Virus record (IMG/VR): IMGVR_UViG_3300024239_000014
Coordinates: 185,641 to 249,640 of that record
DNA from: a virus
Length of the DNA stretch: 64,000 nt
Reading direction: 5' to 3' (one strand)
This document shows positions 1 through 6,898 of this stretch, piece after piece. The notes below the pieces were generated by a model that was given only the letters and a program-made list of their open reading frames with translations, made no database searches and was not told the origin of the DNA. Every line of letters starts with the position of its first letter. Positions within the stretch are counted from its first letter, which is position 1. Made by a program: the position numbers and the translations under genes.

Positions 1-949
1 CAAAGATCGACAACCCCAGTAGACGCATCCACATGTGGGTATCTTCCAGGTCTTCCAGGTACAAGATGCGGTTCGGGTAATGATCCATCACGTAGAAGAA
101 CCCAGCCACCATGGATTCCACTTTCGCTGTTACGTGAGCCCGTTTGACAGCCAAACGAATGGTCGTAGCTGACCACGGCTTACGGCGCATGCTGGAGGGA
201 GTTGACCCCGATGGACCGTAGATGACGTAGCTGTCAGGCGGGAAGTTCGTGGTGTTGATTTCATCCAACGTACCGACATGGACATTGGTTTCTGCAAACA
301 CGGCGAAAGCCCGGCTCAATCCGTATTTGGCGAACATGTACAGCGCCAGCGGTTCCACCGATTTCACGAAGTCCGTGTGTTTGGTCACGGAGCGATCGGG
401 TTTGTGGTGGTGGATGGAGCTGTGGTGGTAGAACGTGGGGCGGTGGTTACCGTCGACCGAAATGGTCCACTGCGTCTGACGGAAGATTAATTTATCGCGC
501 GTTAGCGGTACGTACAGCAGGTTCTTGGTTACCGATACACACCGATCTGCCAATACCGGTGAAATGGTAAATACCGAGCCTCTGAGCACAATGGTGCCTG
601 CATCGCCCAGATAGGGTAACAACAGGTACCGTGGTCGCAGCTTGGACGCGTTGTATTCGAAATTGAACTGCACCATGTACAGGTCTGAACGACTAACGTC
701 ATAAAGACTTTTGCCGGAAGGACTCCGGCTGGTACGGATGCGAGCCAACTCCATGAACTGGCGATACGGATCCACTCGTTCATAGCCGAGGTATTTCAGC
801 CCAGGTGGGAAGCTCTGCATGGCACAGCGCCAAATCCGGTCAATATTGACTTCCGGACTTTCCATTTGTCGAGTGACAATCCCTTCTGCAATCGTTGGAT
901 TGAATTTGGGTTGTTTCGACTGGATATAGGCGAATAATCTGTCATCCAT
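1..949 (-). CDS. Partial virion-like protein, cut by the window's left edge
   Basis: The frame opens at an ATG at 949 preceded by GGAGGAGGGAAAG, a strong ribosome site, and stays open to base 1, giving 316 residues without a stop. The start overlaps the last codons of the upstream gene (stop at 942), so the two are translationally coupled. The product begins MDDRLFAYIQSK and is soluble-looking with mixed beta content and no membrane segment. I do not recognise the family. Lying in the minus-strand block downstream of the capsid gene, it is probably a virion or assembly protein, but that is inference from position only. The C-terminus lies outside the window. Confidence 0.75.
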   Translation of the reverse strand, partial: MDDRLFAYIQSKQPKFNPTIAEGIVTRQMESPEVNIDRIWRCAMQSFPPGLKYLGYERVDPYRQFMELARIRTSRSPSGKSLYDVSRSDLYMVQFNFEYNASKLRPRYLLLPYLGDAGTIVLRGSVFTISPVLADRCVSVTKNLLYVPLTRDKLIFRQTQWTISVDGNHRPTFYHHSSIHHHKPDRSVTKHTDFVKSVEPLALYMFAKYGLSRAFAVFAETNVHVGTLDEINTTNFPPDSYVIYGPSGSTPSSMRRKPWSATTIRLAVKRAHVTAKVESMVAGFFYVMDHYPNRILYLEDLEDTHMWMRLLGLSIF

Positions 950-1976
950 CTTTCCCTCCTCCTAACTTTTTCTTAAAGGTCAGAATCACAGTTGCCAGAC
1001 CGATTGCCGCAGTCACGACCTTGGCTACTGTTTCAAAGGTTTTACCGGTACCTTGTACTCGCTGTTCGATCAGTTTACGTTCAGCTTGGATCTCATCTCG
1101 AGCCAGTTCGCGAGTGAGGACTTCTTTCTTCAGCTCCAGTTTTTCTTGTTCGAATACGGCTTCTGGATTGCCGTTTGCTTTCGCAAGGGCATAGGATGAA
1201 TAAACCCGAATGGGGCACTTACCCTTTTCCAGATCTTCAAACGACATGACCAGGTGGGGTACCGCATTCGGAGTACGGCGCAATCCAGAGAACTTCGTAT
1301 TCCAACCGTTGGTTATTAGATGCACACCGTCCGCTAGGTTGGGGTCCGTCACTCGTGGGATTTCAAAGGGCTCTGCTCCGAATATTGAAAACAGTCGACC
1401 ATAGCGGTTAAACTGATCGACATAAAACATCCGGAACTGAGTGTCGTCCTTATTCTTCTCGACTTGGTCGTAGAAGTGATTAACGACATCTTCTACGGCA
1501 TGCGGATGACTCAACAACGAATCAGCACCAACGACACTAATAACCATATCCAGGTTATGGTCGTAAATCACACCACCAAGTTCGATGATCTCATCAAACG
1601 TAACGGTGTAAATATAGCTAGCAGTCTGCGGACCGCTTTGATGCCGGCAAATCAAATCTTGTAACTTGTTTGCCAGGGAGTAGCCACTAACAGATGATAC
1701 CGGTACGTCCGTTTTAACATAGTAGTTGTAGGTATCGTAATACTCAATTTCCAAACGCCGTTGAGCGTTACGCATGTCGCCGCGAATAAACTCCTGTCTG
1801 GGTGGCAGGGTAATGCGTAAACCACTACGCTCAATCAGCACAACTTCCCGGTCACTACAGTTGAGGATCTTGCGGTGAGTGCTAAATTCAGGGTTGCTGT
1901 TATTATTGCGAAAGACAGCGACTTCCGGATAATGGACAGTAACCGGGAGGCTAGCGCTGTAAGTGCGGTCGGTCAT
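942..1976 (-). CDS. C-terminally membrane-anchored protein of unknown function (344 aa)
   Basis: The start is taken at ATG 1976 (MTDRTYSAS), which has GGAG seven bases upstream; a longer frame from 2000 lacks such a site. The N-terminal ~260 residues look globular. Residues ~275-315 are a charged helix rich in E, K and R, probably coiled coil. A hydrophobic stretch near the end (VAKVVTAAIGLATVILTF) is followed by KKKLGGGKDG, the pattern of a C-terminal anchor with a positive tip. It is the largest member of a run of genes from 3635 down to 942 that all end in one membrane span. The family is not recognised. Confidence 0.8.
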   Translation of the reverse strand: MTDRTYSASLPVTVHYPEVAVFRNNNSNPEFSTHRKILNCSDREVVLIERSGLRITLPPRQEFIRGDMRNAQRRLEIEYYDTYNYYVKTDVPVSSVSGYSLANKLQDLICRHQSGPQTASYIYTVTFDEIIELGGVIYDHNLDMVISVVGADSLLSHPHAVEDVVNHFYDQVEKNKDDTQFRMFYVDQFNRYGRLFSIFGAEPFEIPRVTDPNLADGVHLITNGWNTKFSGLRRTPNAVPHLVMSFEDLEKGKCPIRVYSSYALAKANGNPEAVFEQEKLELKKEVLTRELARDEIQAERKLIEQRVQGTGKTFETVAKVVTAAIGLATVILTFKKKLGGGKDG

Positions 1977-2012
1977 GTAGAACTCCGTAATGACAAGCAC
2001 CGCACCTACAGG

Positions 2013-2267
2013 CTACGTAGATTGTCGGTGGCGAAAATAGAGGATGCCGTATGCGACTAAGGCAGCTGTGGCAGCAACTGTAACCTTAGCCAACAGGCTG
2101 GTTTTCTGAGGCGGGTACTCAGTTTCGTCAAAGAGCACTGTCTGATCGTTTTCATCAACGACGACTGTGCGCACCATTGACTTCCCGCTGGGATACTTCG
2201 TCTGGATGCGATGACGCTTTGTGCGTTTAAGCACCAGCGGCTGCTTCGGTTCGGTCTGATCGGTCAT
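2013..2267 (-). CDS. Small tail-anchored membrane protein (84 aa)
   Basis: ATG at 2267 follows AAGGGGTAAGTC. The N-terminal ~58 residues are polar and basic with several T/K/R-rich stretches. A single hydrophobic helix (AKVTVAATAALVAYGILYF, about residues 60-78) is followed by RHRQST. This fits a one-span protein with its soluble part at the N-terminus. It sits three bases after the preceding small gene in one tight operon. No family recognised. Confidence 0.75.
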   Translation of the reverse strand: MTDQTEPKQPLVLKRTKRHRIQTKYPSGKSMVRTVVVDENDQTVLFDETEYPPQKTSLLAKVTVAATAALVAYGILYFRHRQST

Positions 2268-2270
2268 GAC

Positions 2271-2519
2271 TTACCCCTTCTTAATGGGTAGCAAGAACGC
2301 CAACACCGCACTATACAAGACGATATCGGCATGGCGGTACAACACCTTTACAAAGTCTGGTGCTGTGGGGGAGATGTGGATCGATCGTTTACTGCGATGG
2401 ATCCGGTTGTTGATTGATGTGGTTTTGTGGCGCAATACCAGACCTGCAAACGTTTGTTCGCGGGTAGTGGTGACCAATTCAACTTCATCGGTCTTCTGAG
2501 CAACGGAACATGGTATCAC
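2271..2519 (-). CDS. Small tail-anchored membrane protein (82 aa), GTG start
   Basis: The only start in frame with a good ribosome site is GTG at 2519, four bases after AAGGAGG. The upstream stop is ten bases away, so the genes are closely coupled. The protein has a polar N-terminal region of about 60 residues and a hydrophobic C-terminal segment (ADIVLYSAVLAFLLP) ending in IKKG. It belongs to the run of mini membrane proteins following the capsid gene. Function unknown. Confidence 0.65.
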   Translation of the reverse strand: MIPCSVAQKTDEVELVTTTREQTFAGLVLRHKTTSINNRIHRSKRSIHISPTAPDFVKVLYRHADIVLYSAVLAFLLPIKKG

Positions 2520-2528
2520 ACGTCCTCC

Positions 2529-2738
2529 TTAGCTACTGTTGCGTTCACCGACAAGGCGGCGGATGACACCGATCATGGCAGCGACAACCAGGGTTGCACC
2601 GACGACACGTTCAGTGGGGGTGGCACTGCGATCCAACTCAAAACGGATGTCGGTATCAGTACTACCGGTGATATCGTCACTGGTGGTGGAAGTCAGTGCA
2701 ATACCCAGAAAGTTTACGGATTTCTTCACAGTCGACAT
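2529..2738 (-). CDS. Small tail-anchored membrane protein (69 aa)
   Basis: ATG 2738 (MSTVKKSVNF). The region is polar and T/S/D-rich up to about residue 42, followed by a hydrophobic helix (VVGATLVVAAMIGVI) and a basic tail RRLVGERNSS. It is the first gene after a candidate promoter at complement 2791-2825, so it may head its own transcript. No recognised family. Confidence 0.7.
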   Translation of the reverse strand: MSTVKKSVNFLGIALTSTTSDDITGSTDTDIRFELDRSATPTERVVGATLVVAAMIGVIRRLVGERNSS

Positions 2739-2790
2739 GATATTTACCTCGAGTTACGGTTGGTTGTAAAGGAAGGAGATTGGGGGTGCA

Positions 2791-2825
2791 GATAGATAAT
2801 ATCTGTTTCAAAAACCGTTGGATTT
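2791..2825 (-). promoter_or_regulatory. Candidate phage promoter (shared leader motif)
   Basis: On the minus strand this reads AATCCAACGGTTTTTGAAAC followed by AGATATTATC. It matches the arrangement at complement 51001-51036 (AACCCAA, T run, GGACAGATATTAC) and, more loosely, those at 3681-3717, 38929-38970 and 60391-60424. It lies about 50 bases upstream of the gene starting at 2738. phiKZ early promoters contain TATATTAC, which this resembles. Inferred from repetition only. Confidence 0.5.
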
Positions 2826-2842
2826 GCGGCATAAAACAAAAA

Positions 2843-2873
2843 AAAAGAGAGGGGTCATAACTCCCTCTCTTTT
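2843..2873 (-). terminator. Hairpin terminator after the 75-residue gene
   Basis: AAGAGAGGG and CCCTCTCTT pair around a nine-base loop, just downstream of the stop of the 2883-3110 gene. An A run on the plus strand gives a T run on the minus strand, followed by TTATGCCGC. Confidence 0.7.
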
Positions 2874-2882
2874 GCCGGTGGC

Positions 2883-3110
2883 TTAGCCCTCGCTGGGCTC
2901 GCCACCGTTGCCGGCGTACTTGCTGTACGCATAGGCTGCACCGCCGATCACGGCGGCAGCCAAGGCACCGTACCCCACGACCTTGGCGGTCGTGGCCCAC
3001 CAAGAAGACTTGGCAGGTGCTGCGGTAACTGTCGGCATGGGAACAGCGGCGGCTACCGCCTCGGCGGTGGCGGCGATGGCTTCAGCGGCGTTGGTGTTGG
3101 TCTGAGACAT
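2883..3110 (-). CDS. Small alanine-rich membrane protein (75 aa)
   Basis: ATG 3110 (MSQTNTNAAEAI) with GAGGAATTTATC upstream. The N-terminal 38 residues are A/T/V/P-rich and flexible. Residues ~42-65 (TAKVVGYGALAAAVIGGAAYAYS) form one membrane span, followed by KYAGNGGEPSEG. It is flanked by a hairpin on each side, so it may be a separate expression unit. Member of the cluster of mini membrane proteins. No family recognised. Confidence 0.75.
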   Translation of the reverse strand: MSQTNTNAAEAIAATAEAVAAAVPMPTVTAAPAKSSWWATTAKVVGYGALAAAVIGGAAYAYSKYAGNGGEPSEG

Positions 3111-3154
3111 GATAAATTCCTCGTGTTTTGGGTTTTGGTTCCGGCTTGTGGTAA

Positions 3155-3178
3155 GTGACTCCCGCCGGAAGGAGTCAC
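3155..3178. terminator. Intergenic hairpin between two mini-protein genes
   Basis: GTGACTCC and GGAGTCAC form a perfect 8-bp stem around CGCCGGAA. On the plus strand it is followed by TTTTTG, on the minus strand by TTACC, so on the minus strand it is more likely an attenuator or processing structure than a full terminator. Confidence 0.5.
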
Positions 3179-3186
3179 CTTTTTGT

Positions 3187-3327
3187 TTAGTAGCCCCGGC
3201 GATTGCCGAGGCTAAGGGCTATTAGGCCGAACACCACCGCGGTGGCGACTCCGGCCAAGAAACCCCTGGTGAACACCTTTTCGGCGTCCACCTGGGCCTC
3301 GTCGGTGGCAGTGGCGGGAGAACTCAT
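3187..3327 (-). CDS. 46-residue single-span membrane protein
   Basis: Minus-strand frame from ATG 3327 to TAA 3187, preceded by GGGAGTAAGGGCGTC. Translation begins MSSPATATDEAQVDAEKVF, then TRGFLAGVATAVVFGLIALS, a clear membrane helix, and ends LGNRRGY. It shares the architecture (polar N-terminus, one C-proximal span, basic tip) and tight spacing of its neighbours. It is supported by the ribosome site and operon position rather than by homology. Confidence 0.7.
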   Translation of the reverse strand: MSSPATATDEAQVDAEKVFTRGFLAGVATAVVFGLIALSLGNRRGY

Positions 3328-3334
3328 GACGCCC

Positions 3335-3517
3335 TTACTCCCGCCCGAAGGCGAGACGCAGGGCGCCTCGCAGCAGGACGCCGCCGATCGTCCCGGCTAT
3401 CAAGCCGGTGATCAGTGGGGTGACGACGCTGACGTGGCTGGTCTCCATCTCGTCGATCTCGTCACGCACCGCACGGGCGCTGGCGGCGGCGTTCTGGAAC
3501 TCGGTACGAATATCCAT
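3335..3517 (-). CDS. 60-residue tail-anchored membrane protein
   Basis: ATG 3517 (MDIRTEFQNA) has AAGGAGTAAAGTA upstream; this Shine-Dalgarno sequence lies inside the stop region of the preceding 37-residue gene. Residues 1-30 are a charged helix. Residues ~32-50 (VVTPLITGLIAGTIGGVLL) form one membrane span, followed by RGALRLAFGRE. Function unknown; part of the mini-membrane-protein operon. Confidence 0.75.
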   Translation of the reverse strand: MDIRTEFQNAAASARAVRDEIDEMETSHVSVVTPLITGLIAGTIGGVLLRGALRLAFGRE

Positions 3518-3521
3518 TACT

Positions 3522-3635
3522 TTACTCCTTATTCATCTTGGCAGCCAGGTAGCTGCCAACAATGAAAATTACGGTACCGTAAAATGCCGTGTTATAGACG
3601 GCAGCGGTGATTTTGCGCGAGGTTTTGACCTTCAT
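3522..3635 (-). CDS. 37-residue membrane protein, first gene of the mini-protein operon
   Basis: Minus-strand ATG at 3635 with TAGGAGTTTAAA upstream; stop TAA at 3522. Sequence starts MKVKTSRKITAAVYNTAFYG, continues TVIFIVGSYLAA (one membrane span), and ends KMNKE. The gene lies about 50 bases downstream of the candidate promoter at 3681-3717, and the next gene's ribosome site overlaps its last codons. Too short for homology calls, but start signal, composition and position agree. Confidence 0.7.
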   Translation of the reverse strand: MKVKTSRKITAAVYNTAFYGTVIFIVGSYLAAKMNKE

Positions 3636-3680
3636 TTTAAACTCCTATGTTCTGGGGTTCAGTATTACTACCGTAGACTC

Positions 3681-3717
3681 ACCTGTGCGATATAGGTCTG
3701 AGATTTTTTTGGATTCG
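3681..3717 (-). promoter_or_regulatory. Candidate promoter for the mini-membrane-protein operon
   Basis: Minus-strand reading: GAATCCAAAAAAATCTCAGA, then CCTATATCGCACAGGTGA. The same layout is present at complement 38929-38970 (CCTATATTCCTCAGGTGA) and 60391-60424 (GAATCCCAAAAAATCTCGT, CTATATATCACC). Three independent leaders sharing this string argue for a phage RNA polymerase promoter. Confidence 0.6.
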
Positions 3718-3751
3718 ATTTTCATTAGTTTTTAATAGACTTGCGGCATAA

Positions 3752-3771
3752 GAGAGCCCCGAAGGGCTCTC
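3752..3771 (-). terminator. Terminator of the major capsid gene
   Basis: On the minus strand GAGAGCCC-TTCG-GGGCTCTC, an 8-bp stem capped by a UUCG tetraloop, followed by TTATGCCGC, 46 bases after the capsid stop codon. Confidence 0.85.
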
Positions 3772-3816
3772 CCATGACTTTACCATCGTCTGTCGAGGGT
3801 TGCTCACCCCGGCAGA

Positions 3817-5988
3817 TTAGGCCTGCTCTTTGGTCGGAACAGCCTTCAGCGCCACCAGAGCCTTGTCCAGGTTGGTCACGTTGATCACGAACCACACCGG
3901 CAGGTTGTGGACGTGAACGTTACGCGGCTGTACAGACAGCTGGTTGTAAGTGGCGTTGCCACGGCTCACCGGACCGGTGCTGACCAGTTCAGGGATCCAG
4001 TAGTGGTTACCGGAGCTGAGCGGGCAGAAGCCGCTGCGACCCTTGCGGGTGAAGGTGCCGATGATCTTGTTCTGCATGCGAACGTCCGGGGTAGCCAGGA
4101 CTTCGAAGTCCATGCCGATACCAGCGGTGCGCGGGTCACCCTGGATCATCATGTACTGTTGCAGGTTGATATCGGTACCCAGCAGCAGGGTCGGCTTGTC
4201 TTCGGCACCACCGCTGACCTGCTGGAGGGCAGGCAGGTAGTTGGATTCGACGACGGCGCGGTAGGCCACTTCGCGTACGGTGTTCAGGATCAGCGAGTTC
4301 AAGTCGGCCACGCGGTCGGTAGAACGCAGGGTCTGTACCTGAGCAAAGAGATCCAGAGCCACTTCGGCGTAGAACGGGGTTACCAGCCAACGACCAGCAC
4401 CTTCCAGACTGGCGCTGGAATCAGCACCGGCACCGATCAGGTGTTTGTTCTGGGCGCAGAAAGCCTTCAGACCTTCGAGGTAGTTCAGCTGTGCGGCGAT
4501 AGCACGGTTGCTGGTGGCGATGCGAGTCGCGTTCACCAGGTCGTCGAGGCCGACAGAGACGTTCTCTTCAGTGGTGGGCACCTGGACGCTGATCGGAGCG
4601 CCGACCGGGATCGGGGTGTAGTCGGTCTTGTAGCCGCGGTCCAGCAGCAGGCCAGCGGTGCGGCGGTTGCTGTTGATACGGTTGGCTTTCAGATCGATAC
4701 CGACAACGGTGAACACCAGGTCAGCGAGGATCGGGGCCAGGGTGGCATCGGCCGGAGAGATCAGGTCTTTGGTCACGCGGTGATAGGCTTTGCCAGCCGA
4801 CACCGAACCATCGAACTTGTAGTGGCCGGTCTGCACGTTCACGCTACCAGACAGCGACAGATCCAGGTGGATCTGGAACTCAGTGGTGTTCAGGTCAGAC
4901 AGCGGAGCAGGCTGAGCGCCAGCCGGGTTCTTGGTGTCCTTGTCGACGGCCAGTTCGCTGGTCATGGCGGACAGGGTCAGCTCGTAGGCGTCACCAGCAG
5001 GCGCTTTGTACATTTCGAAGCGCTTGAGGTTGGCGGTCGGGAACTTCACGACGCCGACTTCGGTGCCGGCACCGTTGGCCACGCGAACGTACACAGCAGA
5101 AACGGTGATGGCTTCCTGGATCTGATCGGTCTGGTCGTAGGTACCTTCCAGAGCGGCCGGGTTCTGGCTCAGGGCCAGCAGGTCACCAGCGACGCCGATG
5201 GCGATCGGAGCGGTGTTGTAGGTAACACCGTTGACTTCTTTGGCCACCGGGGCCACGAGCGAAGCGGCGACGAACTTGTTCAGGTTGCTGTTGTCAGCCT
5301 GTACGTGCGGGATCAGAGCAGTCGACGGAGCGTCGAGCAGCTTGCTGTCGCGGTAGGCTTCGAGGATGTTCTTGAAGTTCCAGGACTTGACGTCGCCGGA
5401 CAGAGCGCGCTGAGCGCCTTTGAACACGCGGATCACCGGAACTTTGGTAACCACGGCAACCTGGTCAGGGGTCTGCACCACAGTCGGGTAGAAACCTTCG
5501 GCGTAGTTGTCCTGACGGGCAGCGCCGTAGTTCCAGGCAGCAGAGTAGGCAGCCACAACGGTCAGGTCGCGGTTGTCAAAAGCTTCCATGGCGACGTCGG
5601 TGAAGGACACGTCCATGGCGCCGTGGATACCCACGGTGGTCGGCATGATAACGTTGGCACCTTCCATCGACATGGCGGCAGTGGCCAGAGCTTTGGCCTG
5701 GTAACGGTTGGCGCTGGCGGCGCCCATGAAGGCGATCTGAGCGGCTTCGAGAGCAACGGAGTCAGCAGCAGCATCACCAGCGAAGAGACCTTTCAGCTCA
5801 TTCTGGATGTTGCGGCCGGAGGCGACCAGGGCGCTGCGAGCAGTAGGAGTGGCAGATTCGAGCGACAGCAGGGCGCCAACGTCGTCGGCACCAACCACGA
5901 CATCACCACGTTTCTGGAGAGAAACGAGTTCATCAGCAGCCTGACCAATGGACTTGGTCGCGGCGTTCTGGGTATTGAAAATCGACAT
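3817..5988 (-). CDS. Major capsid protein precursor, phiKZ type
   Basis: The 723-residue product forms the icosahedral shell of the head. Size, sequence style and strongly biased codon use (abundant CTG, GGC, ACC) fit the phiKZ gp120 family. In phiKZ an N-terminal propeptide is removed by the prohead protease after an S-x-E motif. Here the best site is SME followed by GANVI (residues 107-109), which would leave a mature chain of about 614 residues; another SLE occurs at 42-44. The residues before 109 are helical and alanine-rich, as expected for a scaffold-like delta domain. ATG at 5988 follows GAAGAAGGAAGAAATCCGTT. A UUCG terminator follows. Confidence 0.85.
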   Translation of the reverse strand: MSIFNTQNAATKSIGQAADELVSLQKRGDVVVGADDVGALLSLESATPTARSALVASGRNIQNELKGLFAGDAAADSVALEAAQIAFMGAASANRYQAKALATAAMSMEGANVIMPTTVGIHGAMDVSFTDVAMEAFDNRDLTVVAAYSAAWNYGAARQDNYAEGFYPTVVQTPDQVAVVTKVPVIRVFKGAQRALSGDVKSWNFKNILEAYRDSKLLDAPSTALIPHVQADNSNLNKFVAASLVAPVAKEVNGVTYNTAPIAIGVAGDLLALSQNPAALEGTYDQTDQIQEAITVSAVYVRVANGAGTEVGVVKFPTANLKRFEMYKAPAGDAYELTLSAMTSELAVDKDTKNPAGAQPAPLSDLNTTEFQIHLDLSLSGSVNVQTGHYKFDGSVSAGKAYHRVTKDLISPADATLAPILADLVFTVVGIDLKANRINSNRRTAGLLLDRGYKTDYTPIPVGAPISVQVPTTEENVSVGLDDLVNATRIATSNRAIAAQLNYLEGLKAFCAQNKHLIGAGADSSASLEGAGRWLVTPFYAEVALDLFAQVQTLRSTDRVADLNSLILNTVREVAYRAVVESNYLPALQQVSGGAEDKPTLLLGTDINLQQYMMIQGDPRTAGIGMDFEVLATPDVRMQNKIIGTFTRKGRSGFCPLSSGNHYWIPELVSTGPVSRGNATYNQLSVQPRNVHVHNLPVWFVINVTNLDKALVALKAVPTKEQA

Positions 5989-6180
5989 AACGGATTTCTT
6001 CCTTCTTCGATGGTAAAGACCGGCTCAGTAGCGAAGCCTCATAAAAGAAGAGCTACGCGTCGAGTCGTTTTGTGAACTAAACCGCTGGGAGCTGTAATAA
6101 GTAAAACCTTACTACGGCTATAACCGAGCAGTGAGAGCAACCCTCATAGTTAATGAGGTGTAACTTCGCTTCTTTTTACT

Positions 6181-6798
6181 TCAGGCAATCTGACGCAATG
6201 AAGCAGTGGACTCCCGGTTAAGGGCTGCTAAGTAATCAGTAAAGAACTGACTACCTGCTAGCTCACGCCACGACATCATCATACTGATAGCCTTAAGGGC
6301 ATTCAGATAAATCTTCGCACGTTCGCCGGGTCGACGATTATCAAAACAAGGATCGTCAGAAACAATCGTTGAAATGACCAAAGTGTCGTTGATCACCTCG
6401 AACTGAAAATCCAGGCATTTGTCGCCGTAGGACGCTTCTGGGCGATACGACTCAATACCCAGACCCGCCAATGCAAAGAAGAGCTGATCTTCATTGAACC
6501 GGCTGATCATCGCTGCTTGTTCGGGATAGTCCTGACGGATATCCAAAACGGCAGCGGTCACGGTTGTCACAGAGCCTTCGGAGCTCTGGACACCAGTCAG
6601 GGTGTTAAACGAACCCAACAGGTTCGCATAACTATTAAACTTGTTGAGCAGACGTTGGGTGAGGCTGTAAGCTTTTACATCAGCCTTCCCAAGTATGGAC
6701 ACCAGCGCTTCTTCACCACCTGTTACCAAGGTTTTCGACAAGCCCCGATTAGCCAGATGGGTGGACAACCACAGCGGCACAAACGCAATTTTAATCAT
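6181..6798 (-). CDS. Conserved hypothetical protein upstream of the capsid gene (205 aa)
   Basis: I place the start at ATG 6798 (MIKIAFVPLW), which has GGAG seven bases upstream; the longer frame from 6825 begins with TTG and has no ribosome site. The protein is soluble, begins with a short hydrophobic strand and contains an acidic middle. No catalytic motif is seen. It precedes the capsid gene on the same strand, separated by 192 bases that include a small hairpin (CCTCAT/ATGAGG at 6146-6162). Family not recognised; a virion assembly role is only a guess from position. Confidence 0.7.
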   Translation of the reverse strand: MIKIAFVPLWLSTHLANRGLSKTLVTGGEEALVSILGKADVKAYSLTQRLLNKFNSYANLLGSFNTLTGVQSSEGSVTTVTAAVLDIRQDYPEQAAMISRFNEDQLFFALAGLGIESYRPEASYGDKCLDFQFEVINDTLVISTIVSDDPCFDNRRPGERAKIYLNALKAISMMMSWRELAGSQFFTDYLAALNRESTASLRQIA

Positions 6799-6898
6799 CT
6801 CCGCACTCCGGTTTTTAACGGCCAATGTCAGTGGTGTTCGACCCCCACTAATATTGTGCGGCCGACAAAGACAACAATCACAGTATCAAAGGTATCTC

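Noticed and set aside
3907-6075. A 722-codon plus-strand open frame opposite the capsid gene
   Set aside because: It is a long shadow frame caused by the codon bias of the capsid gene: no ribosome site, and histidine/glutamine/valine-rich composition typical of antisense reading.
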